Shown: positions 42,072 through 49,494 of the stretch, piece by piece
How positions within the stretch are numbered: position 1 is the first letter of the stretch
Layout: each line of letters starts with the position of its first letter
NCBI GenBank assembly: GCA_050246915.1
Contig: JBFWVD010000020.1
Coordinates: forward strand, 17,363-81,362
Direction of reading: 5' to 3'
DNA from: JBFWVD01 sp050246915
Lineage (GTDB): Bacteria; Actinomycetota; Acidimicrobiia; Acidimicrobiales; Ilumatobacteraceae
Length of the DNA: 64,000 nt
The notes under the pieces: generated by a model
The model's input: the letters and a program-made list of their open reading frames with translations, nothing else
Told to the model about the DNA's origin: nothing
The model's database searches: none
Translations under genes and position numbers: made by a program

Positions 42072-43148
42072 TCAGCCCCCGGCGCCGCGACGGCCGCGGC
42101 CGCTTCGAGCGGTCGCGGCGCTGGTCGGCGCCCGTCGCACGACCCGGCCAGGAGGGTTCCCCGTGGTCCGGCGAACCACCAGCTCCAGGGGAAGCTGTTC
42201 CACGACGCTGGGGTTCTCGCGGCTGTCGATGGCGGCCACCAACAGCTCCGCTCCCCGTTGACCCGAGAGCCGTAGCGGCTGACGGATGGTCGTGATGCCG
42301 AGCTCACCAGCCATCTCGATGTCGTCGTATCCGACCACGGAGACATCGCCGGGCACGTCTCGGCCCGAGGCCCTGGCCGAATCGATGATGCCGAGCGCTT
42401 GTGTGTCGGACGCCGCGACGATGGCAGTGGGTGGATTGCTGAGGGCGAACAGCTCGGTAGCCAGATGACGCGCCGTGGACCGCAAGTGCGGCCCGTAGCG
42501 CACATAGTTGGTCGGCACCTCGAGGCCCGCGGCCTTCATCGATGCCTTGAAGCCCGCCTCGCGATGCACGCTGGCGATGAAGCCGAAGGGGTTGCGATGC
42601 GGCTCGCCGATGAACGCGATGCGTTCGTGGCCCAGTGACAGCAGGTGCTCGGTGGCGATCTGCCCGCCATGGCGATCGTCGATGTTCACGCTCGGCAGCG
42701 CCGGGTGCACGGTATCGACCAGCACCACAGGGAACGGGGCCCGCGCCAGGCGCTCACCCTCGTCGTCCATCAGCGGCAACGACATGATGATGAGACCTTC
42801 GAGCACGCGGTTGCGCGGGAGTTCGGTGAGCCGGGCACGGGCGCGATCGCTGGACTCGACGTTGAACAACACCACCTCGAAGCCGTGACGCTCGACGATG
42901 GAAACCAGGCCGCGCAGACGCTCATAGGTCGAGGGGCTGTCGAAGAAGGGCACCAACAACCCGACCAGGCCGAAGGGCTCACCGTTGCGTGACGAGGAGG
43001 CCCGGCTGGGCTCGTAGCCCAGATCATCGATTGCCTGCTGCACCCGTGCACGCGTCGCCGGCCGCACCTGCACGCTGCCGTTGAGCACACGTGAGACCGT
43101 GCCCACGCCGACCCCAGCCCGTGCCGCCACATCGGCGATCGTCGTCAT
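42072..43148 (-). CDS. LacI-family transcriptional regulator
   Basis: 358-residue sugar-responsive repressor. The N-terminal HTH (TTIADVAARAGVGVGTVSRVLNG, residues 2-24) and hinge helix (LGYEPSRASS) are followed by a periplasmic-binding-protein-like effector domain (GLLVPFFDSPSTYERLRGLV, IEMAGELGITTIRQPLRLSGQRGAELL). The ATG at 43148 gives the classic N-terminus; the longer frame to 43307 does not. It is transcribed toward the amylosucrase / GH1 genes, and GGAA/TTCC inverted repeats flank it on both sides. It is probably autoregulated and controls that operon. The inducer is unknown; sucrose or a glucoside is plausible. Confidence 0.93.
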   Translation of the reverse strand: MTTIADVAARAGVGVGTVSRVLNGSVQVRPATRARVQQAIDDLGYEPSRASSSRNGEPFGLVGLLVPFFDSPSTYERLRGLVSIVERHGFEVVLFNVESSDRARARLTELPRNRVLEGLIIMSLPLMDDEGERLARAPFPVVLVDTVHPALPSVNIDDRHGGQIATEHLLSLGHERIAFIGEPHRNPFGFIASVHREAGFKASMKAAGLEVPTNYVRYGPHLRSTARHLATELFALSNPPTAIVAASDTQALGIIDSARASGRDVPGDVSVVGYDDIEMAGELGITTIRQPLRLSGQRGAELLVAAIDSRENPSVVEQLPLELVVRRTTGNPPGRVVRRAPTSAATARSGRGRRGAGG

Positions 43149-43196
43149 GAGACCGTGCCTCCAGGATTGTGCTCCGCCCCGCCGCGCGGTGCGCGC

Positions 43197-43240
43197 ATGG
43201 AACGATGGAACGATGGAACGATAGCCATCAGGTTCCATCG
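43197..43240. promoter_or_regulatory. Triple ATGGAACG repeat with inverted copy, candidate LacI operator
   Basis: Three exact 8-bp units atggaacg (43197-43204, 43205-43212, 43213-43220) are followed by ggttccatcg (43231-43240). CGATGGAAC (43211-43219) and GTTCCATCG (43232-43240) form a perfect 9-bp inverted repeat with a 12-nt spacer. It lies between lacI and the divergent DUF4032 gene and shares GGAA/TTCC half-sites with the amylosucrase upstream region. Confidence 0.6.
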
Positions 43241-43259
43241 CCGAAGAGCTACCGCTCGG

Positions 43260-43265
43260 TAGCGT
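43260..43265 (+). promoter_or_regulatory. TAGCGT -10 box for the DUF4032 gene
   Basis: It ends 9 nt before the ATG at 43275 and 20 nt downstream of the repeat array, so the array would overlap the -35 region. Confidence 0.45.
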
Positions 43266-43274
43266 CCAGCCTCG

Positions 43275-44495
43275 ATGCGGATCCAACTGGCCGAGCCTGC
43301 GCTCCACGAACCGCTGCTGTCACTCCCCTGGGATCGCCCGCTGGCCGAGTGGGATCAGCCCGAGATCGCCGACCTCCCCGACGGCATGCATCGTCACCTC
43401 GTGCGCTACCTCGACGACGGCTCCCAGTTGTACGTGCTCAAGGAGCTTCCCGATCATCTCGTCGATCGCGAGTACCGACTGCTCCGTCATCTCGCCGCCA
43501 CGGGACTGCCGGTGGTCCAGGTCATCGGCGCGGTCACCGAGCGCGCAGCCGTTACTGGTGGCGAGGGCATCTTGATCACCCGCCATCTCGATTTCTCGTG
43601 GCCGTATCGACAGCTGTTGGGCCAGCGCCGCGTGCCATACCTCGGCGACCGCCTGCTCGATTCGATGGCCGGGTTGCTGGCACGGCTGCATCTGTCAGGC
43701 TTCTTCTGGGGCGATTGCTCACTGTCCAACACCTTGTTCCGGCGAGATGCCGGCGCGCTCTCGGCCTACGTCGTGGACGTCGAGACCGGGGAGACCCACA
43801 GTGCACTGAGCGACGGCCAGCGCTCCGCCGACATCTCCATCGCCGTGGAGAACGTGGCCGGTGGGCTACTCGACCTGGAGGCCGCGGGGACCTTGCCGCC
43901 GGGCATCGATCCGATCGACACCGCGACAGCGGTTCGCGATCGATACGACCGTTTGTGGGACGAGCTCACCGGGGCCGAGACGATTCGCACCCGCGAGACC
44001 TATCGCATCGGGGCACGCATGCGGCGTCTCAACGACCTCGGGTTCGATGTCGAAGAGCTCGAGATCGTTTCGAGTGCTTCGGGCAATCATCTGCGGCTCG
44101 TGCCACGGGTCGTGGAGCTCGGCTATCACGCACCCCGCCTTGCCCAGTTGACCGGGTTGCACTGCGGCGAGAACCAAGCCCGCCGGTTGCTCAACGACAT
44201 CTGCGAGTACCGAGCGCGGCTCGAGCAGCGCGACGGCGCTCCGGTGCCCGAACCGCTCGCGGCCATGCACTGGATGACACGCGTGTTCGAACCGACGCTC
44301 TCGGCCATCCCCGCCGAGCTGTCGGCCAAGCTCGAACCGGCCGAGATCTTCCATCAGTTGCTCGAGCACCGCTGGTTCTTGTCCGAGGCCGTCGGCCATG
44401 ACGTCGGAGAGATCGAAGCACTGGGCTCCTACATCGCCACCGTGCTTCCCGACGCCCCGGACGAACGCAACCTCATCGATGAAGACCCCCAGTGA
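43275..44495 (+). CDS. DUF4032 protein with kinase-like (Kdo/WaaP-type) N-terminal domain
   Basis: 406 residues. The first ~200 residues resemble a lipopolysaccharide-kinase / aminoglycoside-phosphotransferase fold: YVLKELPDHLVDREYRLLRHL (Lys and Glu of the N lobe), then a catalytic-loop-like LHLSGFFWGDCSLSNTLF and metal-loop-like AYVVDVETGE. The second half is DUF4032-like. Phosphorylation of a sugar or lipid head group is possible but unproven. It is divergent from lacI and shares its operator-like region, so it may respond to the same sugar. Confidence 0.78.
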   Translation: MRIQLAEPALHEPLLSLPWDRPLAEWDQPEIADLPDGMHRHLVRYLDDGSQLYVLKELPDHLVDREYRLLRHLAATGLPVVQVIGAVTERAAVTGGEGILITRHLDFSWPYRQLLGQRRVPYLGDRLLDSMAGLLARLHLSGFFWGDCSLSNTLFRRDAGALSAYVVDVETGETHSALSDGQRSADISIAVENVAGGLLDLEAAGTLPPGIDPIDTATAVRDRYDRLWDELTGAETIRTRETYRIGARMRRLNDLGFDVEELEIVSSASGNHLRLVPRVVELGYHAPRLAQLTGLHCGENQARRLLNDICEYRARLEQRDGAPVPEPLAAMHWMTRVFEPTLSAIPAELSAKLEPAEIFHQLLEHRWFLSEAVGHDVGEIEALGSYIATVLPDAPDERNLIDEDPQ

Positions 44496-44501
44496 GACCT
44501 G

Positions 44502-45074
44502 TCAGCTGACGGGGAGCGACTGCCGAGTGCGCCGTTTGGGAGAACCGGCGCGCCCGAGGATACGTGCCACCACTGCCCAGGTCGTGACGATCACTCCGAC
44601 CAGGACTCCGATGCGATACCAGTTCGCCGACGCATCGGTCCCGGCCGTGGCGCCGTGGATCAACGCCATCCAGAAGCTGCCGTAACTCGACATGTGGATG
44701 GCGCGCCACACCTTGCGGCTGATGCGTCGTTGGTACACAGAGGTGACCTCGACGATGACGACGATGTACATCGCCACCACACCCCACGCCACGGCACCGC
44801 TCTTCCATGAGGACCCGAACGGCACCAAGATCTCCACCCACGCGAAATGACTGTACGAATCGGCCACCAACGCCGCGAGATGCAGCGCAGTGATGGCGCA
44901 CGACAAGCCGCCCAGATAGCGGTGCAGGTCGGTGAGCCAACGCGGCGCACCGGGTCGGTTGACCAGTCGCCCCGACAACAGTGCGCCCCACACGACGGTG
45001 GCCATCAACACGACCAGCGCGACCATGCCGCTGGAACGCGCCACGTACCACCAGAACGTGGTGTCGTCCATCAT
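44502..45074 (-). CDS. Ferric-reductase-like transmembrane heme protein
   Basis: 190-residue membrane protein with five predicted helices. Conserved-type His residues sit in or near the helices (LTDLHRYLGG, TALHLAALVAD, RAIHMSSYGSF, ALIHGAT), the pattern of two b-type hemes in ferric-reductase-like / YedZ-type domains. The protein lacks a NAD(P)H/FAD domain, so it probably passes electrons across the membrane to or from a partner. The ATG at 45074 overlaps the stop of apbE (ATGA), which ties it to flavin transfer. It ends the four-gene minus-strand operon, convergent with the DUF4032 gene. Confidence 0.85.
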   Translation of the reverse strand: MMDDTTFWWYVARSSGMVALVVLMATVVWGALLSGRLVNRPGAPRWLTDLHRYLGGLSCAITALHLAALVADSYSHFAWVEILVPFGSSWKSGAVAWGVVAMYIVVIVEVTSVYQRRISRKVWRAIHMSSYGSFWMALIHGATAGTDASANWYRIGVLVGVIVTTWAVVARILGRAGSPKRRTRQSLPVS

Positions 45075-46267
45075 CGCCTCGCAGCGGTGCTGCTCAGGAT
45101 TCGACCGTCGTGCGCCGACACGACGATCTGCGGCGCGGCGAGCTGCGGCGCGAGCGTCTGCGGGGAGATCGGCACCAACTCGTCGAGAACCAGGAATCGG
45201 CGATGGTCGCCGAGCAACTCGACCGAACCGTCACCGCGCACCAAGAGTGCAGCAGCGCCGCGCAACAACTCGGCGGATCCTCCCAGGATCAATGCCTTGG
45301 CGAGAGCCTCGGCCCACCAAGCCTCGGCGGCAACAACCGTTGACGCGACGATGTCGCGAGGACTGCCGCAGAGCGCCGGAGCACCGGTGCGCGGATCGAG
45401 CAGATGGTGGGCCACGCCGCTGGTGACGGTCCATCGGCGTCGAAGCGTGCTGCTGGAGGCCACCGCGCCGTCGGCGACGATGGCCCGCGCGATGCATGCG
45501 CCGTCGTCGGAAGCCCGAAGCGGATGTTCGATGTCGATCGCCCATCCCACTGACGATGTCCCGCTCTGCTTCCCGCAGTCGACGGAACTCGACACCGGGG
45601 AATCGCCGATCACCCGGATGTCGCCCCCGAGGTTCACCAACGCCCCCGAGGCCCCAGCGTCGATGAGCTCGCGACACACGAGATCAGCAGCGAGACCTTT
45701 TCCGATGCCACCGGGATCGAACTGGGCTCCATCGGGCAAGCGAGCGACGCAGGTGTCCTCATCGAGCATCAACTGGGCGAGGCCACAGGTGATGAACTCA
45801 CCGACCGCGCGACCCATTGCCGAGGTGTCGATCGGCCGATCGTCGGACGCCCGCAGCTCACGGAAATCTCGGTCGTAGCCGAGGAGGCTCAGCACCCCGG
45901 CCATCGTCGGATCGAACAACCCGCCCGTCGCCGCCCATGCGGTGCGCGCCGAGCGGAGCAAGGCCATCGTGTCGCCGCTGAGATGCGTCAACCGACGTTG
46001 ACGATTCAATCGGCCGATCTCGCTATCGGCTTCGAACCGACTCCAGCGCGACTGGAGTTCGGCGATGCGCCGGCGGGCGTGCTGCAGCAACTGATCGCCG
46101 TGGGGTTCGTCGTTCCCGACGACCAGCACGTGCGCTGTGCTGCCCATCGCCGAGAAGTGGGCCTCGGCAACAGACACAGCCGAGAAGTGGGCCTCGGCAA
46201 CAGACACAGCCGAGAAGTGGGCCTCGGCGGGCGACACAGCCGAGAAGTGGGCCTCGGCGGGCGACAT
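45071..46267 (-). CDS. apbE: FAD:protein FMN transferase (ApbE)
   Basis: ApbE-type enzyme that cuts FAD and attaches FMN covalently to Ser/Thr of exported redox proteins. Family blocks: HFSAMGSTAHVLVVG (first strand), FEADSEIGRLNR, GGLFDPTMAGVLSLLGYDRDF, DPGGIGKGLAADLV and HHLLDPRTGAP. The N-terminus is odd: the segment AEAHFSA is repeated four times by tandem 30-bp units, each supplying an in-frame ATG or GTG, so the true start is uncertain. No signal peptide is visible, although relatives act outside the membrane. With the ATG at 46267 it has 398 residues. It overlaps the ferric-reductase-like gene by 4 nt. Confidence 0.9.
   Translation of the reverse strand: MSPAEAHFSAVSPAEAHFSAVSVAEAHFSAVSVAEAHFSAMGSTAHVLVVGNDEPHGDQLLQHARRRIAELQSRWSRFEADSEIGRLNRQRRLTHLSGDTMALLRSARTAWAATGGLFDPTMAGVLSLLGYDRDFRELRASDDRPIDTSAMGRAVGEFITCGLAQLMLDEDTCVARLPDGAQFDPGGIGKGLAADLVCRELIDAGASGALVNLGGDIRVIGDSPVSSSVDCGKQSGTSSVGWAIDIEHPLRASDDGACIARAIVADGAVASSSTLRRRWTVTSGVAHHLLDPRTGAPALCGSPRDIVASTVVAAEAWWAEALAKALILGGSAELLRGAAALLVRGDGSVELLGDHRRFLVLDELVPISPQTLAPQLAAPQIVVSAHDGRILSSTAARR
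46148..46267 (-). repeat. Four tandem 30-bp repeats over the apbE start
   Basis: Units lie at 46148-46177, 46178-46207, 46208-46237 and 46238-46267, with no spacers. Units 1 and 2 differ from 3 and 4 by the trinucleotide group aacaga versus gggcga. Each keeps the reading frame and encodes S(V/P)AEAHFSA plus a start-capable codon. The copy nearest the conserved AMGSTAH strand is probably the ancestral one. Confidence 0.9.
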
Positions 46268-46269
46268 GC

Positions 46270-46704
46270 TCAACTCGCCTTGGATCGGGTCTGCGCTGGA
46301 GCAGGTGCTGGGGCCGGAGCAGGGGCCACGCTCGATGACGTTGGCGCCACCGGGGCCGCGGCGATCGGTGGTAGAGGCACAGTCGCGCCGACGTCGCTCG
46401 GCGATGCCACGGCGGCCGTCGCCGAACTGTGACGCCGAATCACGACTTGGATGATGGGTGGCGGTGTAGCGGGTGGCGACGATGCTGCACTGCCGGCGGC
46501 GACGTTCGGGTCCGCCGTCGGCGATGCGGGGTCGGCGTGAGCGGCGCGCAGATCGGCGATGCCGAACGCAGTGATGCCGCCGAGGACTGCGGACGCGCTG
46601 ATCCCGGTGACGAGGTAGCGCGCTCCTTGAGCCGGCCGACGGCGCTTCGCCGGAACTGGGCGCCGAGCCCGATCGTGGGCTGGCGAGACCCGAGGATCAG
46701 TCAT
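46270..46704 (-). CDS. Small Pro/Ala-rich single-pass membrane protein
   Basis: 144 residues. A basic N-terminus (PVPAKRRRPAQGARY) precedes one hydrophobic helix (LVTGISASAVLGGITAFGIA), then a Pro/Ala/Ser/Thr-rich extracytoplasmic region that includes IIQVVIRRHSSA and an (AP)n tail. No known domain. It is the second gene of the apbE operon: its ATG at 46704 lies 8 nt inside the upstream gene and its stop (46270-46272) lies 3 nt before apbE. It may tether or space redox partners at the membrane; this is inference from context only. Confidence 0.72.
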   Translation of the reverse strand: MTDPRVSPAHDRARRPVPAKRRRPAQGARYLVTGISASAVLGGITAFGIADLRAAHADPASPTADPNVAAGSAASSPPATPPPIIQVVIRRHSSATAAVASPSDVGATVPLPPIAAAPVAPTSSSVAPAPAPAPAPAQTRSKAS

Positions 46705-47167
46705 CGTCCTCGCTGCCTTCGTACTCGCGTTCGCCCTCGTGCTCGTCGTCGTGCTCACGATCGTCGTCACGATCGTCGTCGCGATCGTCATCATGATCGT
46801 CGTCACTCGACCCGGTACCGCTGGCGCCGCTGGTGGTGACCGCCGGGGCAGAACCGGTCGCAACGGTGGCCGAGGCCACCGCCACTGGCGGGGCGGGAAC
46901 GGTCGAACCGATCGTCGAAGGAGTCGGGGCCGAGGGAGCCACGGTCGTGGTGGTCTCATCGACATACACCGTGATCACTTGGGGCTCACCGCTGCTGGCG
47001 CTCGCTGCCCGGACTGTCGAGGCCGTCACCGCTGACGGGCTGAAGGTGCCCGGATCGCCCGCCGAGCCATCGGGCGTGCCGTTCATGCTCACCGCGATCG
47101 CACTCGATGCGGCCACCACGGTGATGGTGATCGCACCTGCCGCTGACCAGACCATTCGCTTGTCCAT
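46697..47167 (-). CDS. Secreted or anchored protein with acidic DDDR-repeat tail
   Basis: 156 residues. One N-terminal hydrophobic helix (MVWSAAGAITITVVAASSAIAV), a Ser/Thr/Pro/Ala-rich stretch with a short strand-like part (PQVITVYVDETTTTV), then SGASGT (residues 113-118) and a highly acidic tail (residues 122-156) with DDDH/DDDR repeats. SGASGT resembles the [ST]GA[ST]x[ST] target of ApbE. The tail could bind metals. No FMN-binding domain is recognisable, so a flavin-carrier role is a hypothesis. AGGAGG before the ATG is a strong start signal. First gene of the operon, divergent from the two-component system. Confidence 0.72.
   Translation of the reverse strand: MDKRMVWSAAGAITITVVAASSAIAVSMNGTPDGSAGDPGTFSPSAVTASTVRAASASSGEPQVITVYVDETTTTVAPSAPTPSTIGSTVPAPPVAVASATVATGSAPAVTTSGASGTGSSDDDHDDDRDDDRDDDREHDDEHEGEREYEGSEDDD
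46757..46804 (-). repeat. 12-bp repeats encoding DDD(H/R)
   Basis: Four near-identical 12-bp units encode DDDH-DDDR-DDDR-DDDR in the acidic tail of the small exported protein. They keep the frame and may vary in number between strains. Confidence 0.75.
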
Positions 47168-47232
47168 CCGGGACCTCCTCGATGTCGAGCCGTTGCTGGC
47201 AACCCTTCGGGTGCGCTGTCGGCGATGGGTTC

Positions 47233-47280
47233 ACCGTAAGGATCCGATCGACACGAAATCGGAGGGACGATCGTTATGGT
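47233..47280. promoter_or_regulatory. Divergent promoter region, apbE operon and response regulator
   Basis: TACGGT on the minus strand (47233-47238) would give the apbE operon a ~58-nt leader. TATGGT on the plus strand (47275-47280) would give the response-regulator gene a ~64-nt leader. The 183-base gap between the two starts is the natural binding region for the response regulator. I see no clean direct repeat. Confidence 0.4.
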
Positions 47281-47350
47281 TCGGCAAAGATCGACCTGAG
47301 CGAGCCGACCATGGTCTGTGACGAGCGATCGGTGTGGCATCGTGCCACTC

Positions 47351-48034
47351 ATGACGATCCTGGTGGTCGAGGACGATGACGCAGTTGCCGGTCCGTTGCT
47401 CGAGGGTCTACGTCGAGCCGGATTCGACGTGGCGCATGCCGCGACGGGGGCAGCCGCACTGACAGCCACCGATGTCGACCTGGTCCTGCTCGACCTCGGC
47501 CTCCCCGACCTCGACGGCATGGAGGTGTGTCGTCGTCTGCGAGAGCGGGGCAGCACACCCATCATCGTCATCAGCGCCCGCGGTGAGGAGATCGACCGAG
47601 TGCTGCTGCTCGAACTCGGCGCTGATGACTACTTGGTGAAGCCGTTCGGCATGCGCGAGCTCGTGGCTCGTGTCCGGGCGGTGATGCGTCGCACCGAAGC
47701 GGCGTCGGCAAGCCCCGAGCAGATCGCAGCAACAGCTCGCGCCAACGCGGTCTACGAAGTGGGAGAAGTGGTGTGCGACGTGAGGTCACGACGGGTGACG
47801 GCCAAGGGCGAACCCGTCGAGCTGACGCCGAAGGAGTTCGACCTGCTGGCCATGCTGATGGCCGAGCCGGGTCGTGTCTTTCGTCGGCAGGAGATCCTCG
47901 AGACGGTGTGGGACCCTCACTGGTACGGCCCGTCAAAGACAATTGACGTGCACCTCGCAGCCGTCCGACGCAAGCTCGGCGATGCCATCACGATCGCCAC
48001 CGTTCGCGGGGTCGGGTTCCGGATCGAGCCGTGA
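47351..48034 (+). CDS. OmpR-family response regulator
   Basis: 227-residue two-component regulator. The receiver domain (residues 2-115) has the acidic pocket VVEDDDAV, the phospho-acceptor Asp in LVLLDLGLPD and the Lys of LVKPFGMREL. A winged-helix DNA-binding domain (VELTPKEFDLLAMLMAEPGRVFRRQEIL, VHLAAVRRKLG, RGVGFRIEP) completes it. The ATG at 47351 starts the receiver correctly; an upstream GTG in the same frame lacks support. Its stop overlaps the GTG of the histidine kinase gene. Divergent from the apbE operon, its likely target. Confidence 0.95.
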   Translation: MTILVVEDDDAVAGPLLEGLRRAGFDVAHAATGAAALTATDVDLVLLDLGLPDLDGMEVCRRLRERGSTPIIVISARGEEIDRVLLLELGADDYLVKPFGMRELVARVRAVMRRTEAASASPEQIAATARANAVYEVGEVVCDVRSRRVTAKGEPVELTPKEFDLLAMLMAEPGRVFRRQEILETVWDPHWYGPSKTIDVHLAAVRRKLGDAITIATVRGVGFRIEP

Positions 48035-49485
48035 CGAGACGCCTCCTGCTCACCTACCTGGCGATCACCGCGATCGTTCTGGCGGTGCTGGAGATCCCCC
48101 TCGGCGTCACCTACTCCGACCGCGAAGAACAACGACTCCTGTCCTTGATCGAGCGCGATGCGCGCGTCATCGCCGATGTGGTGGAGGACACCTTGGAGGG
48201 CGGGACCGGGGTCGATCCGGTCGCGGTGGTGGTCGAGTATGCCCGGACCATCAACGGACGGGCCGTCATCGTGGACACCCGTGGGATCTCGGTGGCCGAC
48301 TCCTCCGCGCCGAACGGACCACCTCGTGACTTCTCGACGCGACCAGAGATCATCGCCGCGCTGAACAACACCGTGGCCACGGGGCTGCGCAGCTCGCAGA
48401 CCCTCGGGGCCGATCTCATCTACGTGGCGATTCCGGTGGCGTCCGGGAGCAACGTCTTCGGTGCAGTGCGCGTCAGCTACCCGCGTAGCGAGTTGGATCG
48501 ACGCGTCCGCAACAACTGGATCCGTCTGGGAGCCTTGGCGATCGCAGTCCTCGCTGGTGTCGCCGCGGTCGGCACGCTGCTGGCCCGCCAGGTGACTCGC
48601 CCCGTGCACCGGCTGCGGCAGACGACGGCGAGATTGGCCACCGGTGACCTCGGGGCGCGCACAGGGTTCGCTGACGACGCCAGAACGCTCGCGGCGACCC
48701 CGGAGCTGGCCGCGCTGGCGCAGGACTTCGACGAGATGGCTGAACGATTGGAGTCGCTGGTGACGTCGCAGCGCGCCTTCACCGCCGATGCATCCCATCA
48801 GCTCCGCACCCCGCTGACCGCGCTGCGACTGCGGTTGGAGAACCTCCAGGCCGATCTCGCCGAGTCGCTGCGCGCCGACGTCGTGGCCGGCGAGGACATC
48901 GAGGCGGTGAGCGATCGCGTCACCGACGAACTGGAACACGCGTTGGGCGAGACCGATCGTCTGCAGCGACTCGTCGATGGTCTGTTGATGCTGGCCCGCA
49001 CCGCCACCGTCACACCGCCTCTCACCGCGATCGACGTGATCCCCATCGCCCATGACCGGGTCACCACCTGGGAACCGCTGGCCATCGAGCGAGGTGTCCG
49101 CCTCACGTTCTCCGCACCGTCGGGCGGACTCGTCGACGCCGTCGATGGTGCCATCGAGCAGATGCTCGACAACCTCCTGGCCAACGCCATCGAAGCGACA
49201 CCGGCCGGTCGAGGCGTGCACCTGCAGATCGTCCCAGGCCCGGCCCGCACGAGCCTGCTCGTGTCAGACGAGGGTCCGGGCATGGACGCCGACCAACTTC
49301 GTCGGGCGACCGATCGATTCTGGCGCGCCAGCGACAGCGCGTGGGACGGCACCGGGCTGGGCCTGGCCATCGTCGACAGCTTGGCCAAGCAATGCCACGG
49401 CCGGCTGCACCTGGCACGCAACCGCGTCGGAGGACTCGACGCGGTCGTGGAGTTGAACACCGCGGGACGCCCGTCAGGTTCCTAG
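48031..49485 (+). CDS. Membrane sensor histidine kinase
   Basis: 484-residue sensor. Helix 1 (LLTYLAITAIVLAVLEIPLGV), an extracytoplasmic domain (~residues 35-160), helix 2 (LGALAIAVLAGVAAVGTLLA), then HAMP (VTRPVHRLRQTTARLATGDLGAR), HisKA with the phospho-His in ASHQLRTPLTAL, and HATPase_c (LDNLLANAIEATP, DEGPGM, GTGLGLAIV). The extracytoplasmic domain resembles other CHASE/4HB-less actinobacterial sensors and gives no clue to the signal. GTG overlaps the regulator stop (GTGA). Redox state of the adjacent flavin/heme module is a candidate signal. Confidence 0.95.
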   Translation: MTRRLLLTYLAITAIVLAVLEIPLGVTYSDREEQRLLSLIERDARVIADVVEDTLEGGTGVDPVAVVVEYARTINGRAVIVDTRGISVADSSAPNGPPRDFSTRPEIIAALNNTVATGLRSSQTLGADLIYVAIPVASGSNVFGAVRVSYPRSELDRRVRNNWIRLGALAIAVLAGVAAVGTLLARQVTRPVHRLRQTTARLATGDLGARTGFADDARTLAATPELAALAQDFDEMAERLESLVTSQRAFTADASHQLRTPLTALRLRLENLQADLAESLRADVVAGEDIEAVSDRVTDELEHALGETDRLQRLVDGLLMLARTATVTPPLTAIDVIPIAHDRVTTWEPLAIERGVRLTFSAPSGGLVDAVDGAIEQMLDNLLANAIEATPAGRGVHLQIVPGPARTSLLVSDEGPGMDADQLRRATDRFWRASDSAWDGTGLGLAIVDSLAKQCHGRLHLARNRVGGLDAVVELNTAGRPSGS

Positions 49486-49488
49486 GGT
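49483..49488 (+). promoter_or_regulatory. TAGGGT -10 box overlapping the kinase stop codon
   Basis: The TAG of the hexamer is also the stop codon of the histidine kinase gene. The box ends 6 nt before the ATG at 49495, so the methyltransferase gene may have its own leaderless promoter despite being adjacent. Confidence 0.45.
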
Positions 49489-49494
49489 GGGCAC

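Noticed and set aside
46148..46267. 30-bp repeats considered as a CRISPR array
   Set aside because: The units are contiguous with no spacers, keep one reading frame and encode the N-terminus of ApbE. No cas genes are nearby.
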